This document shows, piece after piece, positions 16,155 to 23,136 of a stretch of DNA of 38,986 nt. Position 1 is the first letter of the stretch, and every line of letters starts with the position of its first letter. The notes under the pieces were generated by a model. That model worked only from the letters and a program-made list of their open reading frames with translations. It did no database searches and was not told the DNA's origin. The DNA comes from Chloroflexota bacterium (GTDB lineage: Bacteria; Chloroflexota; Limnocylindria; Limnocylindrales; CSP1-4), in assembly GCA_025454515.1 (NCBI GenBank), contig JALOOH010000002.1:1-38986 (forward strand), given 5' to 3'. Made by a program: the position numbers and the translations under genes.

Positions 16155-17696
16155 GTGAGCAGCGAAGTCGATCTCGTCCTCAAGGGCGGGCGCGTCGTGA
16201 CCGGCGACGGGGTCTTCGAGGCAGGGGTCGCGATCCGGGACGGGAAGATCGTGGCGGTCGCCGCGGACGAGCTCCTTCCCCCCGCGAAGAAGGTCATCGA
16301 CGTGAAGGGCAACCACATCCTGCCCGGGATCGTCGACTCGGAGGCCCACCCGGGCTGCTACGTCCCGTTCGACTACGACATCCGGACGGAGAGCAAGGCC
16401 GCCGCGTGCGCCGGAGTGACCACGTGGGGGATCCAGGCGCCGTCCACCCGGCTCGGGACCAAGCCCTTCAAGGAGTTCGTCCAGGCGTCGGACGTCGTGC
16501 CGTTCTCGCAGTCGTTCGGCGCGGCGAAGGAGATCCTCGACTCGATCTCGGCGGTGGATGCATTCCTGACGTTCATGGTCGAGACCGATGCGCAGGCCGA
16601 GGAGATCCCGCTCTACTGCGAGGAGTACGGGGTCACCTCGTACAAGCTGTACATGCAGGCGCGACGGATCCCGGCCGAGGACCACAACTGGCCGAGCCGT
16701 CGTGCAGGCCTGGGCGTCGGGATCGACGACGGCGTGCTCTACCGCGTCTTCGAGCAGGTCGCGCGTTACGGCGCCCCCGCCATCTGCTCGATCCACCCCG
16801 AGAACTGGGAGATCGCCCGCGTCTTCGAGGAGCGCGCTCGCGCGTCCGGGCGGACCGACCTCGGGGCGTGGACGGACCGCTCGCCGCACATGCTCGAGGC
16901 GCAGCACGTCCGCGCGTACGCGTACATCGCCGAGAAGCTCGGCACCCGCATGTACATCCAGCACGCGACGACGCCGGCCACCTTCGCGGAGATCCGTGAG
17001 GCGCGCTCGCGCGGCGTCGAGATGTACGCCCAGACGGGTCCCGCCTGGCTCGGGTTCACGCCGAACGATGGCTGGCGGATCAACGTGCCGCTCCGCTGGG
17101 AGGACGCGCAGGAGGAGCTCTGGAAGGCGCTCGCCCGCGGCGACGTCGACGTCGTCGGTTCCGACCACGTGGTGGCCTGGGAGCCCGCCGACCGCGAGTC
17201 GATGTACAGCGCGAACATCTGGGATTGCCGGACCGGGTTCTCGCGCGTCGAGACGTTCCTGCCGGTGATGCTCACCAAGGGCGTCCACGAAGGGCGGATC
17301 AACCTGCAGCGGCTCGTCCAGGTCAGCTGCGAGAACCCCGCGAAGATCTACGGCCTGTTCCCGCAGAAGGGCGCGATCGCCGTCGGCTCGGATGCGGATC
17401 TCGTGGTCGTCGACCTGTCGCGCGAGGTGAAGGTGGGCAAGGAGCACCTGAACACGCGCTCCGGCTGGTCGATCATGGAGGGGCGGACCTACCACGGCTG
17501 GCCCGTCATGACCGTCCTCCGCGGCCAGGTGACGGCCGAGTGGGCGGATGACTCCCCGGGGATGCGTCCGGTCGGCGAGCCGATCGGCAGGTACCTCCCT
17601 CGCTCGGTCCGGCCGGACGTCCCCGCGGCGCCCACCGACCGCCTCGTGCGCACGGGCCCGAACGCCACCCTCGAGGGCATCTCCGCCGGCGTGTAG
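16155..17696 (+). CDS. Dihydropyrimidinase/hydantoinase-like amidohydrolase with altered first metal motif
   Basis: A 513-aa protein of the dihydropyrimidinase, hydantoinase, allantoinase and dihydroorotase group, which hydrolyse cyclic amides. It keeps the candidate carboxylated Lys164 (TSYKLYM), His214 (SIHPENW), His270 (YIQHATTP) and Asp337 (VGSDHV), as well as the C-terminal GAIAVGSDADLVVVD. The first motif, normally D-x-H-x-H after the LPG turn, reads Asp61-Ser-Glu63-Ala-His65: Glu replaces the first metal His. It may still bind metal through Glu, or act differently. GTG 16155 is chosen because AAGGAGGA lies five bases before it and the protein then begins at the usual beta-sandwich (VDLVLKGGRVV). 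First gene of an operon with an amidase-like and a DUF5591-like gene. Ring-opening of a hydantoin, dihydropyrimidine or related lactam is inferred. Confidence 0.85.
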   Translation: MSSEVDLVLKGGRVVTGDGVFEAGVAIRDGKIVAVAADELLPPAKKVIDVKGNHILPGIVDSEAHPGCYVPFDYDIRTESKAAACAGVTTWGIQAPSTRLGTKPFKEFVQASDVVPFSQSFGAAKEILDSISAVDAFLTFMVETDAQAEEIPLYCEEYGVTSYKLYMQARRIPAEDHNWPSRRAGLGVGIDDGVLYRVFEQVARYGAPAICSIHPENWEIARVFEERARASGRTDLGAWTDRSPHMLEAQHVRAYAYIAEKLGTRMYIQHATTPATFAEIREARSRGVEMYAQTGPAWLGFTPNDGWRINVPLRWEDAQEELWKALARGDVDVVGSDHVVAWEPADRESMYSANIWDCRTGFSRVETFLPVMLTKGVHEGRINLQRLVQVSCENPAKIYGLFPQKGAIAVGSDADLVVVDLSREVKVGKEHLNTRSGWSIMEGRTYHGWPVMTVLRGQVTAEWADDSPGMRPVGEPIGRYLPRSVRPDVPAAPTDRLVRTGPNATLEGISAGV

Positions 17697-17739
17697 GCCG
17701 AGGCGAGCCACCCCCCCACACACACGCGGAGACAGTGAG

Positions 17740-18501
17740 ATGCCCATCTGGGACGACGTCCTGTCCGAGACCGACCGCAGGGTGTTCGAGGCCGCCGGCT
17801 GGGGCCGGACCGCGGGACCCGGCGACCGCCCGGTCCTCATGGTCATCGACGTCAACTACAACTTCGTCGGCGACCGGCCCGAGCCGATCCTCGAGTCGAT
17901 CAAGCGCTGGCGGTTCTCCTGCGGCGAGCGGGGCTGGCAGGGGGTGGCGGCGACCCGGCGGATCCTCGACGAGGCCCGCCGCCTGCGGTTGCCGGTGATC
18001 TACACGACCAACCCGCGCCGACCGGACGGCTTCGACCTCGGTGTCTGGAACCTGAAGAACTTCCGGGCCGAGGAGGAGGTGGACGTCCAGGGCCACATGG
18101 GCAACGAGATCGTCGCGGAGGTCGCGCCACTGCCGGGGGACCTCTTCATCGAGAAGAAGAAGCCATCGGCGTTCTTCGGGACGCCGCTGGTGAGCTACCT
18201 GACGGCGCTGAAAGCGGACACGATCATCCTCACGGGGACCACCACGAGCGGCTGCGTCAGGGCGAGCGCGGTGGACGCGATCTCCGACAACTTCCGCGTC
18301 GTCATCCCCGAGCAGGCCGTGTGGGACCGCGGCGAGCTCAGCCACAAGGTCAACCTCTTCGACCTCCAGCAGAAGTACTGCGATGTCGTCGAGCTGGATG
18401 ACCTGCTCCGCTACCTCGGCGGGCTGGAGGCCGGCCTCTTCGACGACGTCTGGCCGCCGGCGCGCGAGGCTGCGGCGGCCGATGGGGCGCTCGCCCGATG
18501 A
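17740..18501 (+). CDS. Isochorismatase-family cysteine hydrolase (N-carbamoylsarcosine amidase-like)
   Basis: A 253-aa cysteine amidohydrolase. The triad is visible as Asp37 (VLMVIDVNYNF), a Lys in FIEKKKPSAFFGT (most likely Lys139) and Cys172 in LTGTTTSGCVRASAVDA. The TTSGCVRA signature and SAFFGT are typical of N-carbamoylsarcosine amidase and related carbamoyl or amide hydrolases (ureidoacrylate and maleamate amidases are cousins). Acting after a hydantoinase-type enzyme, it would remove the carbamoyl group of an N-carbamoyl amino acid, giving the free amine, CO2 and ammonia; this order is inference. A weak GGAG lies about 9 bases before the ATG. Its stop overlaps the next start (ATGA). 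N-terminal 30 residues are an extension with no known domain. Confidence 0.87.
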   Translation: MPIWDDVLSETDRRVFEAAGWGRTAGPGDRPVLMVIDVNYNFVGDRPEPILESIKRWRFSCGERGWQGVAATRRILDEARRLRLPVIYTTNPRRPDGFDLGVWNLKNFRAEEEVDVQGHMGNEIVAEVAPLPGDLFIEKKKPSAFFGTPLVSYLTALKADTIILTGTTTSGCVRASAVDAISDNFRVVIPEQAVWDRGELSHKVNLFDLQQKYCDVVELDDLLRYLGGLEAGLFDDVWPPAREAAAADGALAR

Positions 18502-19523
18502 GCGACATCGAGACCCGCGACGGACGGTTGGCGGAATCCCGCGTCAAGATCGTCCCCCCGTTCCTCCTCGACGATTCGATGCGGTTCTACAGCCCCCAGG
18601 ACAACCTCGATGCGCTCGAGCACCCTCGCGTCCGCCCGTTCTACGAGCACGTTCGCGACGCCTATGTCCCGGACCTGCCGCCGGGTCGACACGTCGCGCT
18701 GCTGATCCCGTGCACGAAGACGAAGCCGTACCCGTTGAGCATCGAGCACCAGCGCATCAACGGCGCGCTCCTCGCCGCCGGGTACCGGCCGGTGCCGGGC
18801 GCACCCGAGACCGCCCCCGACCCGGCGTGGCTCGAGAGGCTCGAGGCGGGCGCCGACCCCGAGGTCCTGCGCGTGACGCCGCTCGTCCGCGGCGATGCCG
18901 TGGTGCACCGCTACGTCGTGTCCGAGCCGATGGGCCTCGTGCCGTACGAGTTCGTGTACCGGTGGCGCGGCGAGCAGTCGCCCGCGAGCTCGTACGACGA
19001 TCCCGGGCTGTTCGAGCATCGTGGCACCGCCGTCTCTCCCTGGCGTCCGGACAACACTGGCACCCGGGCCGCCGACGGGACCTGGCGGTGGGGGGACAAC
19101 GAGAAGGCGGCGTACGTCGACGTCCACAACAGGCTGACCGCCATCATGGCGGCGGAGATCTCGCGGCTCCGGCCCATGTACGAGAGGATCATCGCGTGGG
19201 TCGCGCCCGGGCTCACCCACCGGAGCTTCATGATGGCCGCCGCCGAACGCGGTCCCGAGGGAGTCCCGGCGTCGAGGGTCGTGGCCGGCCGGCGTCTCCC
19301 GTTCGTAAGCGTGAACGACCTCACGGGAGGTGCGGTCGAGGTCCACCCGACGCGACGCGAGGCGGACGGAGCCCTCGACCGACTCCAGGCGCACCTCGAG
19401 CGCGACGATCCGGCGACGACGCGGAAGTCCGCCCAGGCCGTCTACGCGCGGGGTGGCGGCGGGGCCACGCCGCTCGCCCTCCAGGAGATGCTCGAGGTGC
19501 TGACCGGCCTGCTGGATCGATGA
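18498..19523 (+). CDS. Protein resembling the DUF5591 (archaeosine-synthase-type) domain
   Basis: A 341-aa protein of uncertain function. Residues 43-110 (HPRVRPFYEHVRDAYVP, then VALLIPCTKTKPYPLSIEHQ around Cys72) and YVVSEPMGLVPYEFVY further on resemble the DUF5591 domain of archaeal ArcS/TgtA2, where LLPCS..KPYS.S..H and S.PLG.VP.E are conserved. ArcS itself works on queuosine-family bases in tRNA. No tRNA-guanine transglycosylase, PUA or radical-SAM partner is seen here. The C-terminal half (ISRLRPMYERIIAWV..., PFVSVNDLTGG) is not recognised. It is translationally coupled (ATGA) to the isochorismatase-family gene, so a role in the same catabolic route is likely. The resemblance is judged by eye and needs a profile search. 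Confidence 0.6.
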   Translation: MSDIETRDGRLAESRVKIVPPFLLDDSMRFYSPQDNLDALEHPRVRPFYEHVRDAYVPDLPPGRHVALLIPCTKTKPYPLSIEHQRINGALLAAGYRPVPGAPETAPDPAWLERLEAGADPEVLRVTPLVRGDAVVHRYVVSEPMGLVPYEFVYRWRGEQSPASSYDDPGLFEHRGTAVSPWRPDNTGTRAADGTWRWGDNEKAAYVDVHNRLTAIMAAEISRLRPMYERIIAWVAPGLTHRSFMMAAAERGPEGVPASRVVAGRRLPFVSVNDLTGGAVEVHPTRREADGALDRLQAHLERDDPATTRKSAQAVYARGGGGATPLALQEMLEVLTGLLDR

Positions 19524-19528
19524 CGGCG

Positions 19529-19607
19529 GACCGGCCGGTCTCGGACCGATGTCCGACGACCTGACCGGTCCGCCGCCGATGGTCCAATATCGGGCGGAAC
19601 GACCGGT
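19529..19607. promoter_or_regulatory. Palindrome cluster and possible promoter before the GntR gene
   Basis: GACCGGCCGGTC (19529-19540, perfect 12-base palindrome), TCGGAC-CGAT-GTCCGA (19541-19556), and ACCGGT at 19564-19569 and 19602-19607. A possible promoter, CTGACC (19561-19566), 18-base spacer, CAATAT (19585-19590), lies between the two ACCGGT boxes. This may be an autoregulatory operator; the first hairpins could also end transcription of the preceding operon. Confidence 0.4.
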
Positions 19608-19660
19608 GCCGACATGGCAGGGGGTGCACGACGAACCAGACCACGCTCACCGCCCAAGCG

Positions 19661-20548
19661 GTGGAAGAGGCGCTCGAGGAGCGGATCCTCAAGGGCGTCT
19701 ACCCGGTCGGCAGCGCGCTGCCTTCGGTGCGCGAGCTCGCGCGCGAGCTGGGGACGAGCCCGAGCACGGTGAGCCGCGCCCTTCAGGGCCTTGAGCGTCG
19801 AAGCTGGGTCAACGTGACCGACCGGCGCGGCGCGTCCGTCGCCTCGACCATCCCCCGCGACGAGGGACCGGACGAGCGGACGGCCGAGGCTCTCCTCTCG
19901 CTCGCATTCCGCTGGCGGCTGTATGGCCGGTCCGCCGAGGAGTTCCTCGCGCTCGTCGCGCACGTGCTGGATGACGCCTTCCGGCCCGCACCATCCGCCT
20001 TCTTCGTCGAGTGCAATCCCGTCGAAGTGGCAGCCATGAGCCTCCGCGTCGCCCGTGAGGTCGAGATCCGGATCGAGCCGCTGCTCCTGGAGGAGCTCCG
20101 CGCGAAGCCCGGCCGGGTGCGGGGTGGACTCGTCCTCACGCCCTTCTTCCATCTCGCGGAGGTGCGGGGCATGGTGGGCGACGCCGCGGAGATCATCCCG
20201 CTTGCCGTGGTGCCGTCAGAGTCCGCGATGCGCGCGCTGGCCGAGGTGCCCCGCGACGCGGCGGTCGTCGCGGTCGGCCACGACGAGCGCACGGCGCAGC
20301 AGATCGCGGGGCTCGCGAGCCACTATGCGCTGACGCGGGCGGTCGGCGTGAGCCTCACGGATCCTGCTCGCGCCCGCGCCCTGATCGATGGGGCGGACGT
20401 CGTGGTCGTGACGAACGCCACGGACATGCCGCAGGCGCTCCGGGAACGCGCTCGCCGGATCGTGGTGGTCGAGTTCGAACTGGAGGCCGGGGGTCTCGAG
20501 TCCGTGCGTGCCGCGGTGCGCTCGGCAGAGGCCGCGCTCATCGAGTAG
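19661..20548 (+). CDS. GntR-family transcriptional regulator with an uncommon C-terminal sensor
   Basis: A 295-aa regulator. Residues 1-62 are a GntR winged helix (ALEERILKGVYPVGSALPSVRELARELGTSPSTVSRALQGLERRSWV). The C-terminal 200 residues are not FCD, UTRA or aminotransferase. They contain FFVECNPVEVAAMS, LVLTPFFHLAEV, VVAVGHDERTAQQIAGLA and ADVVVVTNATDMPQAL, an alternating alpha/beta pattern like a periplasmic-binding or Rossmann-like ligand sensor. GTG 19661 is the first usable start; the frame also reads well for about 10 codons upstream (NQTTLTAQA) without an ATG or GTG, so the true start is uncertain. It lies among the catabolic genes and probably controls them through the AGACA-type sites or the palindromes in front of its own gene. 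Ligand unknown. Confidence 0.85.
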   Translation: MEEALEERILKGVYPVGSALPSVRELARELGTSPSTVSRALQGLERRSWVNVTDRRGASVASTIPRDEGPDERTAEALLSLAFRWRLYGRSAEEFLALVAHVLDDAFRPAPSAFFVECNPVEVAAMSLRVAREVEIRIEPLLLEELRAKPGRVRGGLVLTPFFHLAEVRGMVGDAAEIIPLAVVPSESAMRALAEVPRDAAVVAVGHDERTAQQIAGLASHYALTRAVGVSLTDPARARALIDGADVVVVTNATDMPQALRERARRIVVVEFELEAGGLESVRAAVRSAEAALIE

Positions 20549-20549
20549 T

Positions 20550-20566
20550 GCGGGTCAGGCGCCCGC
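20550..20566. terminator. Hairpin between convergent genes
   Basis: GCGGG (20550-20554), seven-base loop, CCCGC (20562-20566). It lies between the GntR stop and the stop of the opposing amidohydrolase. No U-tract; weak candidate. Confidence 0.3.
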
Positions 20567-21937
20567 GGGTCGCGCGACCGTCTCCGGCGTGAACAGCAGC
20601 GGGTGATTTCGCAGTCCTGCCTCTGAGACCAGCTCGGCAGCGAGCTCGCGCGCCTCGTCGATCACGGCGTCGAGGTCGATGCGCGTGGGCCGTCCGGCGA
20701 CCAGGACCCGCTCGCCCTGGATCCAGACGTCCGAGACCGCCCGGCTCGTCGTGCAGTAGGCGACGGCCTGGTACGGGTCGTGGGTGACCGCCAGCGCCGG
20801 CGTCCGGCCGTCGAGCAGGACGACGTCGGCCTCCTTGCCCGGCTCGAGCGAGCCCGTGACGTCATGGAGACCGAGCGCCCGCGCGCCGTCGATCGTGGCC
20901 ATCCGCAGGACCTCTGGCGCCGTCATCGCGGTCGGGTCGAGCCGATCGACCTTCTGGAGGAGGGCGGCGACCTTCACCGCCTCGAGCATGTCCTGACCAT
21001 CGTTGCTCCCCGGGCCATCGGTGCCGATGCCGACAGGGATGCCGGCGGCCTGCAGGCGGCGGACCGGGCAGACTCCCGAGGCGAGGATCATGTTCGCGAT
21101 CGGGTTGTGCGCGACGCGCACATCGTGGGCCGCGAGGATCTCGACGTCGGCGTCGCTCAGCCAGATGCAGTGGGCAGCGAGGACCTCGACGTCGAACAGG
21201 CCCTCACGTGCGGCGTAGCCGATCGTCGTGAGCCCGTGGAGCTGCCGGGACGCGACCACCTCCTCGCGCACCTCGTGGAAGTGCGTGTGCACGCGGCAGC
21301 CGCTCTCGTGCGCGCGCCGCACCGATGCCGCGAAGAGCGCGTCGCTCTGCGCGAGGACCGTCGCGAGGCCCATGCGGAAGCGGCAGCGCCGCGAGCCCGC
21401 CGCCGCAGCCTCGAGCGCGTCGTGCTCCGCGAAGATCTCCTCGACCGAGCGCGGATCGTTGCGATCCTGTGCGCCGAAGGCCACCTCGCCGCGGAGCCCA
21501 AGACGCTCGAGGCCGTCGACGACCCCGGGCGTGACCGGCGCCTCCGGGTGTGGCGAGCACACGAACAGGTCGTTGACGGTGGTGACGCCCGACGCGAGCA
21601 TCTCGGCGCCCCGCAGGAGGGTTCCGACCTCCGCCATGCGCCGGGTGAGATGCGGCCCGACGGGGGCGACGAGGTGCTGGATCCACTCGAACAGCGTCAG
21701 GCTCTCGCCCATCCCGGTCACGAGGGCCTCGGAGAAGTGCCCGTGGGCGTTCACGAGGCCCGGAAGCACCACCCCGGTCCCGTCGCCGACGACCTCGGCC
21801 TCCGGGTGCGCCGACATCAGCCTCTCCCACGGCCCGACCTCGGCGATCGTCCCGCCGTCGACGCGCACGGCGGCATCCCGGAGGGCACCCGCCGGCCCGG
21901 AGGTGAGGACGGATCGGCCACGGATCAGGGTCGTCAC
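20555..21937 (-). CDS. Amidohydrolase, ATZ/TRZ (deaminase) family, second copy
   Basis: A 460-aa TIM-barrel hydrolase, paralogous to the plus-strand gene at 9513-10883. Metal ligands are in NAHGHFSEAL, HTHFHEV, AAHCIWL and GIGTDGPGSND. Both copies share FEW, GVTTVND, ANMILASGVCPV, VGIGTDG, LLQKV.RLDP and GSLE.GK.AD. The HGH in place of the HTH seen at 9513 keeps both His. GTG at 21937 is chosen because the beta-sandwich (TTLIRGRSVLTSGP) starts there and GGAG lies upstream; the long open frame above it is antisense to the lipoprotein gene. It stands alone on the minus strand, divergent from the BMP-type importer, which suggests it acts on the compound that importer brings in. Deamination of a nucleobase-like ring is the inferred reaction. 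Confidence 0.9.
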   Translation of the reverse strand: MTTLIRGRSVLTSGPAGALRDAAVRVDGGTIAEVGPWERLMSAHPEAEVVGDGTGVVLPGLVNAHGHFSEALVTGMGESLTLFEWIQHLVAPVGPHLTRRMAEVGTLLRGAEMLASGVTTVNDLFVCSPHPEAPVTPGVVDGLERLGLRGEVAFGAQDRNDPRSVEEIFAEHDALEAAAAGSRRCRFRMGLATVLAQSDALFAASVRRAHESGCRVHTHFHEVREEVVASRQLHGLTTIGYAAREGLFDVEVLAAHCIWLSDADVEILAAHDVRVAHNPIANMILASGVCPVRRLQAAGIPVGIGTDGPGSNDGQDMLEAVKVAALLQKVDRLDPTAMTAPEVLRMATIDGARALGLHDVTGSLEPGKEADVVLLDGRTPALAVTHDPYQAVAYCTTSRAVSDVWIQGERVLVAGRPTRIDLDAVIDEARELAAELVSEAGLRNHPLLFTPETVARPAGA

Positions 21938-21976
21938 TAGGAGACTCCACTGCGCTGGCTCGACGCAGGTGATCGC

Positions 21977-22025
21977 TTGACACGATGGTACATCATGCCC
22001 GCAGGGTCTTGTGAAAGACAGGAGA
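21977..22025. promoter_or_regulatory. Divergent control region with GTCTT-GTGA-AAGAC palindrome
   Basis: GTCTT-GTGA-AAGAC (22006-22019) is a perfect 5-4-5 palindrome, and AGACA occurs at 22016-22020 and 22023-22027. On the minus strand CTGTCT (22021-22016), 18 bases, CATGAT (21997-21992) could be the promoter of the amidohydrolase, the same arrangement as at 16080-16109. A TTGACA lies at 21977-21982 and GATG-GTA-CATC at 21984-21994, but no convincing plus-strand -10 follows the TTGACA. Confidence 0.4.
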
Positions 22026-22051
22026 CAGGGACGCAGGGAGGAGAGGTCCCG

Positions 22052-23098
22052 ATGCGACACGGATCCGTCAGGCTGGCCGCGGTGGCCGCCATCTCGATCG
22101 CGCTGCTCGCGGCCTGCAGCGGGAGCGGCGCGACAAACGCGCCGGCGGAGAGCCAGGCACCTGCCGAGAGCGCGGCGCCGAGCGCCGCCGCGCTGAAGGT
22201 CGCGCTGGTGCTGCCCGGCCCGGCGTCGGACAAGGGATTCAACCAGTCCGCCTACGAGGCTCTCGCGGAGTTGGAGTCGAAGTTCGGCGCGGAGACGGCC
22301 TACACCGAGAGCGTCGCACCGAACGAGTTCGAGACCGCCTACCGCGACTACGCAGGCAAGGGCTTCAACGTCATCATCGGCCAGGGCTTCGAGTTCGGGG
22401 ACATCGCCGCCAAGGTCGCCCCTGACTACCCGGACGTGAAGTTCCTCGTGACCAACAACAACGCTCTGAGCGGCCCGAACGCCGAAGGGCTGCAGCCGAA
22501 GTCGCAGGACGCCGCATACCTCGCCGGTGTCGTCGCGGGCATGGCGACCAAGAGCGGCAAGGTCGGCGGCATCGCCGGAATGCAGTTCCCGGTGATCGTC
22601 GCGCAGATGGAGGCCTACAAGCTCGGTGTCCTGTCCGTCCGCCCGGACGCGCAGGTGACGCTCACGTACCTCGGGACATTCGACGACGTCGCCAAGGCGA
22701 AGGAGACGACCCAGGCGATGATCGATTCGGGGATCGACGTCATCTACCACATCGCCGACGCGGCAGGCGTGGGCGTGATCCAGGCCGCCGACGCCGGCAA
22801 GATCCTCGTCATCGGCTGGGGCAAGGACCAGAGCGAACTCGCGCCGAACGCGGTCGTCACCTCGCAGATCGTCGACCAGAAGGAGATGATCGTCGAAGCC
22901 ATCGGGCGGATCGTGAACGGCCAGTTCGCTGGCGAGCCGCAGTTCTTCGGCCTCGACACGCCGGTCCTCGGGCTCGCCCCCATCGGTGCGGTGGACACCG
23001 ACACCGCCGCCAAGATCCAGGCGAAGGTGGACGAGGTCGAGGCTGCCATCCTGAGCGGGACGACCGAGGTCCCGTTCATCCCCGAGCCCTCCAACTAG
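22052..23098 (+). CDS. BMP/PnrA-type ABC transporter substrate-binding lipoprotein
   Basis: A 348-aa solute-binding lipoprotein of the basic membrane protein (Bmp/PnrA/Med) family, whose studied members bind purine nucleosides; other members bind different small molecules. Residues 1-21 are the signal with lipobox LLAAC, followed by an Ala/Pro/Ser linker. The mature start KVALVLPGPASDKGFNQSAYEAL and later NVIIGQGFEFGD, DAAYLAGVVAG, GGIAGMQFPVI and GVGVIQAA match the family. ATG 22052 has AGGGAGGAGAGG just upstream; starts farther left are in frame but would add residues before a good signal peptide. The ATPase and two permeases follow. Together with the divergent deaminase-like gene, the ligand is probably a nucleoside or nitrogen heterocycle (inference). 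Confidence 0.92.
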   Translation: MRHGSVRLAAVAAISIALLAACSGSGATNAPAESQAPAESAAPSAAALKVALVLPGPASDKGFNQSAYEALAELESKFGAETAYTESVAPNEFETAYRDYAGKGFNVIIGQGFEFGDIAAKVAPDYPDVKFLVTNNNALSGPNAEGLQPKSQDAAYLAGVVAGMATKSGKVGGIAGMQFPVIVAQMEAYKLGVLSVRPDAQVTLTYLGTFDDVAKAKETTQAMIDSGIDVIYHIADAAGVGVIQAADAGKILVIGWGKDQSELAPNAVVTSQIVDQKEMIVEAIGRIVNGQFAGEPQFFGLDTPVLGLAPIGAVDTDTAAKIQAKVDEVEAAILSGTTEVPFIPEPSN

Positions 23099-23136
23099 GC
23101 GGGGCGCCGCACCGTCCAGAGCCTCGACGGAACCAG

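Noticed and set aside
14151-17855. A very long open frame on the minus strand covering the hydantoinase-like gene as well as the DUF1989 region
   Set aside because: Only the last part, below 14819, matches a protein family. The rest is Arg/Gly/Pro-rich antisense shadow, expected at this GC content. Similar shadows occur antisense to most genes.
21977-22005. TTGACA at 21977 as the -35 of the BMP lipoprotein gene
   Set aside because: No reasonable -10 lies 15-19 bases downstream (the sequence is GC-rich there), so I list the region as regulatory only.
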